The translations under genes and the position numbers were made by a program. Below the pieces are notes generated by a model that saw nothing but the letters and a program-made list of their open reading frames with translations, did no database searches and was not told where the DNA came from. 64,000 nucleotides of DNA from Flavobacterium cellulosilyticum (GTDB lineage: Bacteria; Bacteroidota; Bacteroidia; Flavobacteriales; Flavobacteriaceae): contig NZ_SMFK01000012.1 in assembly GCF_004349355.1 (NCBI RefSeq), positions 53,300 to 117,299 on the forward strand. Reading direction: 5' to 3'. This document shows positions 29,730 through 38,739 of this stretch, in pieces (position 1 is the first letter of the stretch; each line of letters begins with the position of its first letter).

Positions 29730-29828
29730 AAAAAAAGCTCGAAGAAGGTTTTAATTAGTAACTGCCTTAGTTTTTTAACCCTACTTATTTAATACACCAG
29801 TCTTTTTTATTAACTTAAATTATAAATT

Positions 29829-31016
29829 ATGAAGTCTTTTTTTTTACCATTAATATTATTTGTATTTTCGCTTAAAAACCTACATGCTCAGGATATTGAA
29901 ACAACTATTAAAGAGCAATCTAGTACGGTAAGACCAAAAGAGTCTTTAAATTATTTCGTTGAATTTGGATTAAACGTTATCGATAATGGAAGAACTAAAT
30001 CTCCTTTTGATTCTGAAAGATTAGAGTTTAAGAATCCTTTTTTTATTAGTTTGGAACATAAAAGTAAATCAAATTTCTCAATTGCATTGAGATTTTCCTC
30101 AAATGAAATAAGGGTTAAATCTGAAGATAGGTCTTATTTTGGTCTTGATCTTTCTGGACGCTATTATTTTGATGATTACATTTTTAAAAATAAAGATATT
30201 GACACTTATGTTGGTCTAGGATTAGGACGTTTTTATTTGCAAAATGGGGGCAATAACACCTTTAATGTAAGTTTTGGTGGTCGTTATTGGTTTTCTAAAA
30301 GTTTTGCTGTTTCTTTTCAATCAAATGGTAAATTGGCCTTAGATCCGATTAATCCGGATGTACAAAACTATTACCAATATAATTTTGGAATTGTTTGGCG
30401 AACTAACTTTAAAAAAGTAACTCCTTCGCATAAATCGGTTAATTCTGAACTTAAATTATTAGAAGATCAAAAAAAGATGGGCCAAATTGCTGAAAAAGTG
30501 GCAGATAAAATCATCGAAAAAATGGCTAAAAATGAGGCTAAAAAAGACAAATTAGCTCAGGCAATTGTTAGCTCTTCTAATAATAAAACAGAACTTGACC
30601 CAAATACTTCAGCTAGAATATTGGCCTCAAGATCCGATTATGGTGGTAATTGGTATATTTCAGTAAGTAAAAAAAATGGTTCTAAAATTTTTAACAATGT
30701 TTTACATTCAACAAATTTTCCTTCTCTGGATGATAATACAATGTGGATAAGTGATGATAAAAAAGGAACATGGTTAAAGTGTAAAATTGATTTAAACCTA
30801 TTCGACGGTACTTTTAGTGCTACTTCTGAACCTAATGTTTTTGATAAAGGTACTGTTACAATAACAGAGGGGAAAATTGAAAAAGGAGCGGCTTTGTCGA
30901 AAACGGGACATATTGTGGATAAAATTTCGTTTAAAGCTCAATTCAGCTATGACCCAAATAATGTTTTGATATTTGAAGGGCATAAAAGTACTGGACAAGA
31001 AGTAGATGAATATTAG
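29829..31016 (+). CDS. Secreted outer-membrane-like protein of unknown function
   Basis: 395 residues with a signal peptide (KSFFLPLILFVFSLKNLHAQ, about 2-21). Residues 35-195 are rich in alternating aromatic and polar residues (YFVEFGLNV, YFGLDLSGRYYF, YVGLGLGRFYL), which suggests a small beta-barrel. A lysine-rich helical stretch at about 212-245 follows. The last 120 residues (SDYGGNWYISVSKKNGSKIF and on) form a separate compact domain I do not recognise. It is next to the capsule export genes; a surface role is a guess. Confidence 0.65.
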   Translation: MKSFFLPLILFVFSLKNLHAQDIETTIKEQSSTVRPKESLNYFVEFGLNVIDNGRTKSPFDSERLEFKNPFFISLEHKSKSNFSIALRFSSNEIRVKSEDRSYFGLDLSGRYYFDDYIFKNKDIDTYVGLGLGRFYLQNGGNNTFNVSFGGRYWFSKSFAVSFQSNGKLALDPINPDVQNYYQYNFGIVWRTNFKKVTPSHKSVNSELKLLEDQKKMGQIAEKVADKIIEKMAKNEAKKDKLAQAIVSSSNNKTELDPNTSARILASRSDYGGNWYISVSKKNGSKIFNNVLHSTNFPSLDDNTMWISDDKKGTWLKCKIDLNLFDGTFSATSEPNVFDKGTVTITEGKIEKGAALSKTGHIVDKISFKAQFSYDPNNVLIFEGHKSTGQEVDEY

Positions 31017-31089
31017 TTTAAAGTGCCTTCATTGTAAAATTGTTTTAAATGTTCGTGGAACATGTTTTTGGAGTTAAATAGATTAAAAT

Positions 31090-31130
31090 TTCTCGATATA
31101 TTACGTGATTAAAGCATAGTGTATCGAGAA
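31090..31130. repeat. TTCTCGATA / TATCGAGAA inverted repeat
   Basis: Nine-base arms separated by 23 bases lie in the 280-base gap after the secreted protein gene. Similar TCTCGATAC words occur at about 36634 and, inside a terminator, at about 49508. It could be a degraded dispersed repeat. Confidence 0.4.
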
Positions 31131-31294
31131 CTATTTTTAATATTAATTTTCAAGTTAGCAATACTATTTGGTACATATTAAGTGTAAAAAAGAGAAGCTC
31201 TATTTAATGTTGTAATGAAAGGAAGCTAATTCGGAATCAATGTTAAAAAAATAAAATTTATTTTACAAACACTAACAGTTATTAATTTTTAGGA

Positions 31295-32026
31295 TTAGGA
31301 AAAAAATGAATTTTTTTGTAATAAATCACCAATTTTATTTTTTTTGGAAAATGGAATTGGTTTTTTTATTAACAAATCAATATGTTTTTCATTATGAACA
31401 TCCGTACCAGAAAAATCATACATATCATTTTCCAATAATTTTTCTGCCATTTTTTGAATTTCTGTACCGTAATATCCTGTCAACGATAATAGATTAAGTT
31501 GAAAGTATACATCAAATGCTTTTAATTTAATTAACTTTTGAAAATCATGATGAAAATATAAGTAGCGTTCCGGATGGGCAATAATAATTTTATAGTCTTT
31601 GATTTTTAATTGAAATAACAATTCGTATAAATCTATCGGATTATTGAAAAGATGAAGTTCAACTAATACAAAGGAGTCTTTTATACATAGAAGTTTTTCT
31701 TTTTTTATGCGTTCCATTAAAGAGGAGTCTAACATATATTCGCTAGCATATCCTTTCAAAAAACAGCCATTTAAGGACGTTTCTTTTACGTAATCATATG
31801 CGCTTTCTATGCTAGAAGTACTATTGTTCCAACGACTCGTGTATGTATGTGGTGTAGCAATAGCTCCAGCAATATTTATTTCTTTCATTCTAGCTATAAG
31901 GGTAGAGGTTTCTGCTACTGATTTAGCCCCATCATCAATACCGGGCAATAAATGATTGTGGATGTCGATGTAGTTATTTGGAATTAAGTCTTGTAAGTAG
32001 TATTTTGATTTGAAAATAGAAAACAT
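31295..32026 (-). CDS. PHP-type protein-tyrosine phosphatase (CpsB/YwqE)
   Basis: A 243-residue manganese-dependent phosphatase of the PHP family. Metal ligands are visible in DIHNHLLPGIDDGAKS (about 22-37), ATPHTYTSRW (about 58), IIAHPERYLYF and the C-terminal GTDVHNEKH. Relatives dephosphorylate the tyrosine cluster of Wzc-type kinases, so wzc at 24446 is the expected partner. It is transcribed towards the capsule locus from its right side. Confidence 0.9.
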   Translation of the reverse strand: MFSIFKSKYYLQDLIPNNYIDIHNHLLPGIDDGAKSVAETSTLIARMKEINIAGAIATPHTYTSRWNNSTSSIESAYDYVKETSLNGCFLKGYASEYMLDSSLMERIKKEKLLCIKDSFVLVELHLFNNPIDLYELLFQLKIKDYKIIIAHPERYLYFHHDFQKLIKLKAFDVYFQLNLLSLTGYYGTEIQKMAEKLLENDMYDFSGTDVHNEKHIDLLIKKPIPFSKKNKIGDLLQKNSFFS

Positions 32027-32424
32027 AATATGGTGTTCAAATGTGGTTTATTTGATATCAAATATATTTCAATTTTATAGAAAAGTGCTTTGTTCTGTAC
32101 TATAATATCTCCTTTAAAGTGATAATATCACCTTTTTAAGGATGTTTTTTTTGTTTATAAGTGATTTGGGATTTCAAGTGATTAAAAGCTAATCTCTAAA
32201 AACAGCTTCCTTTTCTCTGAAAGCGACTGCTTGGTCAATTTCAGAAAGTTATAACCATCTGATTTTTTTAAGTTTATTGTTTACCCTTATTTCAGTATTC
32301 TGAGGGTCTTTTTAAAACTAGTTTAAAGGAGTTGTTTTAATATAATTTAAGCTTAAGATTATCAAACCACACGAACGGATTCATAGGGTAGCGTGGGGGA
32401 TTTATTTCCGGATTAGATTTTATT
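32027..32424. other. Intergenic region with palindromic site
   Basis: About 400 bases without a gene. A 13-base palindrome GTGATAATATCAC (32119-32131) lies about 95 bases upstream of the phosphatase start and could be an operator. Confidence 0.4.
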
Positions 32425-33531
32425 TTAATTGATTTCGCTGCAAATTGAAGTGTAGCTGCGGAAATTATCCAAAGCGAAACAAACTCTTCCTCTCACAATA
32501 CTGGGATGGATTTTGACTTGATTGGCAAATGCAATGATTGATTGATCATTATTGTTGTAAGCCAAATTCCTTTTGAATTTGTTCCAATCTTCGTCTTTAA
32601 TCAGTTTATCTAGGGCAAAATGATTGGCTTGTTTTTCTTCAGTCGAGTTTTTGTACTCTTCCTCTTCATTTTTAATTTCTAGATCAATAAACTCAGCGAT
32701 TTCATTATTTACCAGATGCTTGTATATGTGTCCCAATTCGTGAAACAAAGTAAATGCAAAATTATCCAATCGATGGTGCCTCAGAGTCATTCCAATTGCA
32801 GGATTTCCATTACTCCAAAATGATACTCCATCTACTGGTGTTTTTTCTCCTTTTACCTGATATACCAACTTAATACCATTTTCGTGCAATTTCTTTTGAA
32901 CCTTATTTAATGTGTCCGTATTTTTTAGCAAAATAGCTCTTAAGTCTGCTATAAGTTGTTCTTGGTTTTCGTGATTGAAAGGAGGGACGCTTAGTCCTGC
33001 AGCATTGTATTGCACCAGTTTCACCCAGCCCATAATATTGACCACATCCGATTTGAGTTTGGTTGATTTTTTGAAGCGGTGGTAATGGTTTTGGACGCTC
33101 ATTGCAGCCAGTTGGTCTAAATTTTCCACTCTGTATATTTCTCTAATTTTCTGAATATCCCGTAGCGGATTTCCTGAAATAACTTTTTCTTTTCTATAGA
33201 AAGAAATTGGAATTAATTCTTTGGCCACGTTCCAAATTTCTATAGCTTCTAATTGTTCTTTGTTTTTAGACTCAATTCTAGCTTTGTCCAAATCATAGTT
33301 TTTTTGTGCTTCCATCCAGAAATCAGCATCGATACCCAAGGCTTTTTCTAACAATAAGGCTAAATCAGCATTGATGTTTCGTTTGCCTTTAATGATTTCG
33401 TTGAGTTGGCTGCGTTTGATGTCTATGAGTTTGGCTAGGTCAATTTGGGAATATCCATTTGCTTCCATTTCGTCCACGAGAATGGTTCCGGGATGTGTGG
33501 CAAATGCAGGGATTGGGTTTTTTGTCGTCAT
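32425..33531 (-). CDS. higA: HigA-type antitoxin fused to ImmA/IrrE-like peptidase
   Basis: 368 residues. The N-terminal HTH (about 12-75) has the HigA signature HPGTILVDEMEANGYSQIDL followed by RSQLNEIIKGKRNI. The C-terminal part contains the zinc-peptidase motif FTLFHELGHIYKH (about 262-274), as in ImmA/IrrE proteins. Long antitoxins of this build are paired with HigB toxins. The toxin lies directly upstream, as usual for higBA, but is frameshifted. The antitoxin frame is intact and may still repress its own promoter. Confidence 0.88.
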   Translation of the reverse strand: MTTKNPIPAFATHPGTILVDEMEANGYSQIDLAKLIDIKRSQLNEIIKGKRNINADLALLLEKALGIDADFWMEAQKNYDLDKARIESKNKEQLEAIEIWNVAKELIPISFYRKEKVISGNPLRDIQKIREIYRVENLDQLAAMSVQNHYHRFKKSTKLKSDVVNIMGWVKLVQYNAAGLSVPPFNHENQEQLIADLRAILLKNTDTLNKVQKKLHENGIKLVYQVKGEKTPVDGVSFWSNGNPAIGMTLRHHRLDNFAFTLFHELGHIYKHLVNNEIAEFIDLEIKNEEEEYKNSTEEKQANHFALDKLIKDEDWNKFKRNLAYNNNDQSIIAFANQVKIHPSIVRGRVCFALDNFRSYTSICSEIN

Positions 33532-33540
33532 TTTTTGTCC

Positions 33541-33862
33541 TTATTTTTCGTAATGTTTACTTAAATCTTCGATTTCTAATACATCGATGGTGAGATCAGC
33601 TGAAGTGGAAGCTACTTCATTAAAAAAAATACGGTATTGCTCGTTTACCCAAACAGCACTAATACATCAAGATTACCTTCTTTTTTTCATAGTGTAAACT
33701 TTTAATTTGATACAACTGTTCAACACGAGTGACAGATTTTAAGGTATTGATTTTTTTTATAAATTGTTTGACCAATTGTGGGTTGGATTTATATTCCTTG
33801 TAGGGTTTTACAATTCCTTGGTACAAGTCGGATAAATACTGTTTTTTAAAGATAATCTCCAT
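33541..33862 (-). pseudogene. higB: HigB toxin gene, frameshifted
   Basis: ATG at 33862 starts MEIIFKKQYLSDLYQGIV, and the frame runs to YQIKSLHYEKKK before stopping. Similarity continues in the next frame as GNLDVL, then in the third frame as SAVWVNEQYRIFFNEV to DVLEIEDLSKHYEK and a stop at 33541. Together these make a full RelE/HigB-type toxin of about 105 residues broken by two small indels. The end is ten bases from the higA start. The toxin is probably inactive unless the read is wrong. Confidence 0.8.
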
Positions 33863-33873
33863 AATTGGTTTTG

Positions 33874-33909
33874 CAAAGATATATAAATGTTCACATATTT
33901 GTGAACAAA
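33874..33909 (-). promoter_or_regulatory. higBA promoter and operator
   Basis: On the minus strand a TATCTTTG (TAnnTTTG, -7 type) lies at 33874-33881, twelve bases before the higB start. A perfect inverted repeat, TGTTCAC-6 nt-GTGAACA (33888-33907), lies just upstream and overlaps a TTTG (33906-33909), 24 bases from the -7 element. This is where the antitoxin would be expected to bind. Confidence 0.65.
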
Positions 33910-34025
33910 TATACATTTATTAGTGTATATTTTTTTTGAGTCCAACTTTGATAAGGATTTGGATGACTTGGAATTAGATTATTGAGTTTATTGTATTGAT
34001 TATTTTATTTCAACTTTATTTAATA

Positions 34026-35456
34026 TCAGACCTTAATATTAGGAACATAATAGAAACATAATTTAAAATCGTTTGGCTCTATTTCCAAATAAAAACTTTC
34101 ATTATTTGAGCGCCAAATTCTGCCTCGCCATTTATTTTCGACAATATCAAATTTGTCCTCTTTATCAAATTTATCTTTACCTAAATTATCGGAGCCTAAA
34201 ATATTTACTATTTTATTGGTAATAGATTCAAACTCTTTGAATGAAGTAAATTTTGAATAATTTAAAAATTCATTAATAAAAATAAATGTAGGAGTGTCAT
34301 TATTTTCAATCATTAAATTTAATCTATTGAAGAAATTAAAATGTTTTACCTTCAATTTATAAAATATTACTTTTTTGTTTTGTTCTTCAAGATCTAATAC
34401 TTCAACTAGCTTTTCTTTTTTGATAACATTTACTAAATTTTTAAAATAGGTTTCAATGTTTAAATCTAGAACACCAGATATTTCAATATAATTTTTTTGA
34501 AAATCAGCCAGATTTAAAACCTTTGTTTCAATGCCAAATAAATTATATAGCACTTTTGCTTTTAGTAACAATTGTTCATCATCAGAAATTAAGTATTCAC
34601 AATGAGCAGCATAAAAGGCGTGTTGTGCATCATTTTGAAAACTAGAAAAGACAACCTTACTGTTTTTTTCATTATCTAAGCCTAAAATATTTAAACAACT
34701 ATATGCATTTATGAAAAAATTAAATTCTCGTTGCTTTTCTAAACTTTTGTTGTGAGTAAATGTTTCTTCAACAAATTCCATAAAACTCTTTTGAAGTGGC
34801 GTATCTATTAATTCAGTATCAAAATTTTTATCGTTTATATTAATATTAAATTTTTTAAGATTTAGTGCATCAATTGAATAGTTTCTTAATCCTCTCCAAA
34901 TTGAAGGGTCTTGGTTTAAATTATCAATTGTTTCAAGCATACCTTTTATTAAATCCATTAGAGTACTTGCGTTTTCTAAAGCGGGAAACATTTTTTTTAA
35001 TGGATTATTATCTGCTATGTTATCACTAAAATTCGAAATTCCTAAATTGCCAATAGGCATATTGAACATCAATTTCATTTTATCTTTGGACTTAATAATT
35101 TCAGGGGTGTCAAACTCGTTTGATTCCATTTCTGAAAATAATTCTGTAAAATTTAATATCTCTGAAATACGTGTGTGATCTAAATTGTTAAACGCCTCTG
35201 TTGGTGATGCAATTTGAATATTTACAATAGTTTCGTCAATTTTTAAGTTCAAATAATTTTTATCAACTAATTGTTCCATAAAAAGTAAATCCTCAAATTT
35301 TTTATTGGTTTTGTCACGTGTTAAGTCAGATAGATGTGCATATGAGTAATAGAAAATTAGTTTATCTTTTTGTTCGATTAGATTTTCTAACAATCTAGAA
35401 TATTTTGGGTTTTTCAAATATCGAAAAACATTTCTATCATTGTATACTCTTGTCAT
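34026..35456 (-). CDS. Large PIN-like domain protein, unknown function
   Basis: 476 residues. I do not recognise the family with certainty. The N-terminus (RVYNDRNVFRYL, D7; then YYSYAHLSDL at about 37-46) and a later block (about 270-310: QNDAQHAFYAAHCEYLISDDEQ and a following FGIETKV) look like the two halves of a PIN nuclease fold with the acidic residues D7, D272-ish and D292-ish, separated by a long helical insert. The C-terminal 150 residues have no known motif. PIN-like proteins of this build are often RNases in defence or toxin loci. It lies alone between higBA and the integrated element. Confidence 0.5.
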   Translation of the reverse strand: MTRVYNDRNVFRYLKNPKYSRLLENLIEQKDKLIFYYSYAHLSDLTRDKTNKKFEDLLFMEQLVDKNYLNLKIDETIVNIQIASPTEAFNNLDHTRISEILNFTELFSEMESNEFDTPEIIKSKDKMKLMFNMPIGNLGISNFSDNIADNNPLKKMFPALENASTLMDLIKGMLETIDNLNQDPSIWRGLRNYSIDALNLKKFNININDKNFDTELIDTPLQKSFMEFVEETFTHNKSLEKQREFNFFINAYSCLNILGLDNEKNSKVVFSSFQNDAQHAFYAAHCEYLISDDEQLLLKAKVLYNLFGIETKVLNLADFQKNYIEISGVLDLNIETYFKNLVNVIKKEKLVEVLDLEEQNKKVIFYKLKVKHFNFFNRLNLMIENNDTPTFIFINEFLNYSKFTSFKEFESITNKIVNILGSDNLGKDKFDKEDKFDIVENKWRGRIWRSNNESFYLEIEPNDFKLCFYYVPNIKV

Positions 35457-35868
35457 AATAAGATAGTTTGTAATTAAAGATTTTTTGCTTCACTGGTTTT
35501 CTTTCCGCACTCAATGACTTTATGCTTCTACAATCCCAATTAACTACCACTCAACCCCTACAATTCATACACCATCTTATCAAAGGCTTTTTCGCTGGTT
35601 TATATTTGTGATTTTAGGGTTTGGGCTTAAATATTTTTTGAGAACAGAGATCTGGAATAAAGACATTGGTGACGCTTTTGTTTAAGATTCTAAAAATACA
35701 CAATTTGAAATTAATGTAAGTTTTTTGTTATTAACAAATTCCGTTGATAAAGACACATTTGTCATAATTTAAATGTGGTGATTTTTCCAAAGTTAAACAG
35801 AGTCCATTGAATTTGATTATGGTTTACCACATTCGGATTTATTAATTTTAAATTCAATGCCAAGAGAG
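35457..35868. other. Intergenic region without a gene
   Basis: About 410 bases. No open frame of note and no RNA gene. Short arms AATGTGGT and ACCACATT occur about 50 bases apart near 35773-35840. The left boundary of the integrated element may lie here, but no attachment-site repeat was found. Confidence 0.4.
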
Positions 35869-36522
35869 TTACATTATTCCTGTTTTGTCTCTTGTGTTAA
35901 TCTTGTATAGGTATTCTATAAAATAGGGGAGTTCTACTAAACTTAATAAGCCATTTACCTCAAATGGGAGTTGATTTATCTTGATTTGTTGGATGTGTTT
36001 CTGGAAGGCTATTTCACCAATAATTTGCATTATAATCCAATTGATATTTGATTTTAGATCGTCAAATTGTTTGAGTTTATTATAATGGGGAAGGTAGATG
36101 TTGATTTTAAGATGCTTGCTTTCGATATTGTAATCTAACAAAGCCATTTGAATTTCAGAGATTTTGATTTGGTAGTTTTTGCAGATGCAAGGTTCATCCG
36201 TTCCATTCGTGTATTTTGTAATATCCTGCAGCGGTTTGATAAATGCCTGGGCAGTGAAATGCTGTAAAATAGGCGCTTGGTTTTCTAAAGCAACAACTTT
36301 CGGAAATAATTTGCGATAGCCGAAGCATGTGAAGATAATGATGAACTTGTCATTGACTGTAATTGGCGCTTTTATCACGAAGTCAATTCTTTTGGAAATA
36401 GTATTGAGATTTCGGGATATTTGGGTGAGGACTTCGTCGGTATTGATACCGAGTAGGAGTGCGTTTAGGATTACTTGTTCGTTTTTTTGGAAGTAGTTCC
36501 AGAAGGATGTGATTTGTTTCAT
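35869..36522 (-). CDS. Hypothetical protein
   Basis: 217 residues, soluble, no known motif. Notable stretches are FTCFGYRKLFP, CICKNYQIKISEI and a C-terminal helix pair with QIIGEIAFQKHIQQI and LVELPYFIEYLYKIN. It follows the ATPase gene on the same strand after 160 bases that contain a tandem repeat. It may belong to the integrated element or be chromosomal. Confidence 0.55.
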   Translation of the reverse strand: MKQITSFWNYFQKNEQVILNALLLGINTDEVLTQISRNLNTISKRIDFVIKAPITVNDKFIIIFTCFGYRKLFPKVVALENQAPILQHFTAQAFIKPLQDITKYTNGTDEPCICKNYQIKISEIQMALLDYNIESKHLKINIYLPHYNKLKQFDDLKSNINWIIMQIIGEIAFQKHIQQIKINQLPFEVNGLLSLVELPYFIEYLYKINTRDKTGIM

Positions 36523-36556
36523 AATGGGAAAAGGTTTAATTGGTTAATCGGTTAGG

Positions 36557-36610
36557 GGTTAATTGTTTAAGTTTAATTGTTTAAGTTTAATTGTTTAAAG
36601 GTTTAATTAG
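36557..36610. repeat. Tandem repeat, 14-base unit
   Basis: Two exact copies of GTTTAATTGTTTAA (36571-36598) are preceded by a shortened copy (36559-36570) and followed by a partial GTTTAATTAGTT. It lies just upstream of the hypothetical gene ending at 35869 and close to replication-type genes, so it could be an iteron-like binding array or slippage. Confidence 0.7.
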
Positions 36611-36683
36611 TTCGAATTTGTACCTGATACTTCTCGATACATCACGCCCAAAAGTGTGAAACTCGAAGAGACGCGTTTTCGGA

Positions 36684-37292
36684 TTATCTCTTGTCTATTG
36701 CTGATTTGTCGAAGGCGATGAGGTTGATCATGGACCGGAGACGGGAGCGGACTCGATTGCCATATGCGGTTTCTATTTCGGAGGCGGATAGGTTGGTGAT
36801 AATGTGTGTTGGAATTTTCTTGGAGATAAAAATGTCGTATCTGGTGAGTAGTATCTCAGCCATTACGTTACATTCGTTTCCGAAGTATTTGAGGTTATTT
36901 TCGGTTCCTAAATCATCGAAACAGATGGTTTTAGGTTCTGATACATATAGTTTTCCTTTACTGTATTTGTGTATTACCTCATATCCCTCTTGGATAAATT
37001 CAAAGCTGATGTCACGACAAGGTTTTATGGAAAATTTGTGTTCGGATTTGGTTAGAGCTTTCATAAGATTCATGAGGGTTGTTTTTCCGCAGCCTATTGG
37101 TCCTGAAAGAAGAATTCCTTTGTTGAGATCTATGTTGTGTTGATGCGCTGATTGCTCGTCCTTCAGGAAATAAGCCATGAGTTTGTAAATTATCGGGTGA
37201 TCGTTTTCAAGGATTTTGAATTGATTGCCGTAGAGGGCTATACCTTTTTGCTCTAACCAAGTTATAATTTCGGGATAATTGTATTGAGGCAT
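36684..37292 (-). CDS. DnaC/IstB-like P-loop ATPase
   Basis: 202 residues with Walker A SGPIGCGKTTL (about 43-53) and Walker B ICFDDLGTE (about 111-119), then THIITNLS (sensor 1) and NRVRSRLRSM (arginine finger region). That order matches DnaC-type helicase loaders carried by mobile elements. Its partner is probably the winged-helix protein encoded just upstream (37371-38216), and together they look like a replication module. The two genes are 78 bases apart. Confidence 0.85.
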   Translation of the reverse strand: MPQYNYPEIITWLEQKGIALYGNQFKILENDHPIIYKLMAYFLKDEQSAHQHNIDLNKGILLSGPIGCGKTTLMNLMKALTKSEHKFSIKPCRDISFEFIQEGYEVIHKYSKGKLYVSEPKTICFDDLGTENNLKYFGNECNVMAEILLTRYDIFISKKIPTHIITNLSASEIETAYGNRVRSRLRSMINLIAFDKSAIDKR

Positions 37293-37330
37293 ACGAATAT
37301 GAATTATGGGTTGTCGGTTATGGGTGAAAT

Positions 37331-37364
37331 AGGTTGCCGCGTCGTTCCTCCTAGCAATGACAGG
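37331..37364. repeat. REP-like GC-rich repeat fragment
   Basis: The complement reads GTCATTGCTAGGAGGAACGA then CGCGGCAACCT, which resembles the dispersed repeat of the type GTCATTGCGAGGAACGAAGC seen in many genomes. It lies between the ATPase and the replication-type gene. Only this copy was seen in the window. Confidence 0.4.
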
Positions 37365-37370
37365 GGAATG

Positions 37371-38216
37371 CTACATGGGTTCTGAGTAGTCTTTGTCATT
37401 TCCGACGTTGAGGTGTTTGGCTCGGTCTGGAGGTGCTTCGATGGGATTGAATTTAAAGGCATTGAGCATCCAGTTTTGTGCTGCCGCTTTCCAATCGACC
37501 ATGGGTGTTTTGCCACCGACAAGCCAACCGATGCTACTGAAGTAATTGAAAAATTTATTGGCTTCGAGTTCCGGGAAGTTTTCCTGGAGGAAATAAGATT
37601 TGATTTGATCGAGAGTTGGTATTGAAACTTTTTCTTTTTTCGCGGAACTTTTTTCTTTTTTTTCTCTGGAAAATAAATTCGTATTTTGATTTATTTTTGC
37701 TTGCTCATCCAAGTTTACCAATTTTGAAATGTTTGTATTGTTTGAAATGTTTGTATTGTTTATAGAAGATACCAATGCTTGTTCAGTGCTTGTACTAATA
37801 CTTGTACCACTACTAATACAAGACTTGTTCACTACTTGTTCATTAACCAGTTCAAAAACAGGTTCGTTTATTGGTATGGTTATTTTATCGCTTTTTGGAA
37901 TTGGTTTTAAATCATCTGAAAAATTGAATAGGTACACATGACTTCCTTTGAATGGATTGTAGGAGGGTTCGTAGTTGATATAGCCCATTGAATGTAAATT
38001 TTTAAGACATTTGTGATACGTTGCTTTAGAACTTATTTTGCTTATCCGCATCACTTCATCACGAGAGATGCTGATTGGGTTTTTGAAACGATTACAATTC
38101 CAAAATTGGAATAATGCTATATATAAACTTACATGTGTTGGATTGAGTGTTTTGTCAATGGCGACTTTCTCAAAAAAACCAGTTAGGTGTTTTATATAGT
38201 TCATCTCACTAACCAT
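37371..38216 (-). CDS. Replication-initiator-like winged-helix protein
   Basis: 281 residues (277 if the in-frame ATG at 38204 is used). The N-terminal 110 residues form a winged helix typical of mobile-element initiators and DnaD/RepA-like proteins: LNPTHVSLYIALFQFWN, then ISISRDEVMRISKISSKAT and LHSMGYINYE. A low-complexity Ser/Asn/Thr-rich linker (about 140-185) leads to a short C-terminal domain (IKSYFLQENFPELEANKFFN and then WKAAAQNWM). That C-terminal end is common in Bacteroidetes element proteins that pair with a DnaC-like ATPase. Its start overlaps the HTH gene before it by 16 or 4 bases. Confidence 0.75.
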   Translation of the reverse strand: MVSEMNYIKHLTGFFEKVAIDKTLNPTHVSLYIALFQFWNCNRFKNPISISRDEVMRISKISSKATYHKCLKNLHSMGYINYEPSYNPFKGSHVYLFNFSDDLKPIPKSDKITIPINEPVFELVNEQVVNKSCISSGTSISTSTEQALVSSINNTNISNNTNISKLVNLDEQAKINQNTNLFSREKKEKSSAKKEKVSIPTLDQIKSYFLQENFPELEANKFFNYFSSIGWLVGGKTPMVDWKAAAQNWMLNAFKFNPIEAPPDRAKHLNVGNDKDYSEPM

Positions 38217-38506
38217 TTTGGATTGAATAAAGTTACTGCAGCTTCATTTTTATTGGACTCTAATAGTTTTTCTAATTCTGCATTAGAATAATAAATAATA
38301 CCTCCAATTTTGGTATAGGTAAGCGTACCGTTCACTCGAAGATTTTGAAGAGTACCTGAAGAAATGTTTAATAACTTACGGATTTCATTGGATTTGAGCC
38401 ATTGTTTTTGTTGTTGCGGTTTTGCGTTAAGCATTGCGTTTAAATCTGAGAGTAGGAGTGTGCGGAATTCGTTTAAATCCTCGCGAGTGATCACTTCGAT
38501 TGCCAT
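38201..38506 (-). CDS. Excisionase-like helix-turn-helix protein
   Basis: 101 residues with an HTH_17/MerR-like DNA-binding domain (about 36-85): WLKSNEIRKLLNISSGTLQN followed by GTLTYTKIGGIIYY. Proteins of this kind act as recombination directionality factors or regulators in Bacteroidetes elements. It heads the short operon HTH, initiator, ATPase. A perfect palindrome, GGTCATATGACC (38573-38584), lies about 65 bases upstream and is a possible binding site. Confidence 0.8.
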   Translation of the reverse strand: MAIEVITREDLNEFRTLLLSDLNAMLNAKPQQQKQWLKSNEIRKLLNISSGTLQNLRVNGTLTYTKIGGIIYYSNAELEKLLESNKNEAAVTLFNPKWLVR

Positions 38507-38572
38507 AATGTTGTGGTTTTAAAGGTTTGTGACAAAGAGAAATAATAAAGTAACACCAAAACAGTCACAGGG

Positions 38573-38584
38573 GGTCATATGACC
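38573..38584. promoter_or_regulatory. Palindrome upstream of the HTH operon
   Basis: GGTCATATGACC is a perfect 12-base dyad about 65 bases before the HTH start, within an otherwise low-GC spacer. It is a candidate operator; no promoter elements were fixed. Confidence 0.4.
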
Positions 38585-38739
38585 ACTTGTGTACCTCTAC
38601 AAAATCAGCTAATAGGAGTGAAAAAGTTTTTTTATTTATGTATTATAGATTGCTATTTTAATACAATTATGACTAAATTTACTTAAAGAATACCAAAAAG
38701 GGTTTTCTATTGAAAATATATTGCGAAAGTTATTTAGGG

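Noticed and set aside
32425..33531. Separate defence peptidase system (ImmA with phage repressor)
   Set aside because: The N-terminal HigA signature and the adjoining HigB remnant explain the gene as a toxin-antitoxin locus.
36555..36610. Possible CRISPR array
   Set aside because: The 14-base units follow each other with no spacers, there is no leader and no cas gene is in the window.
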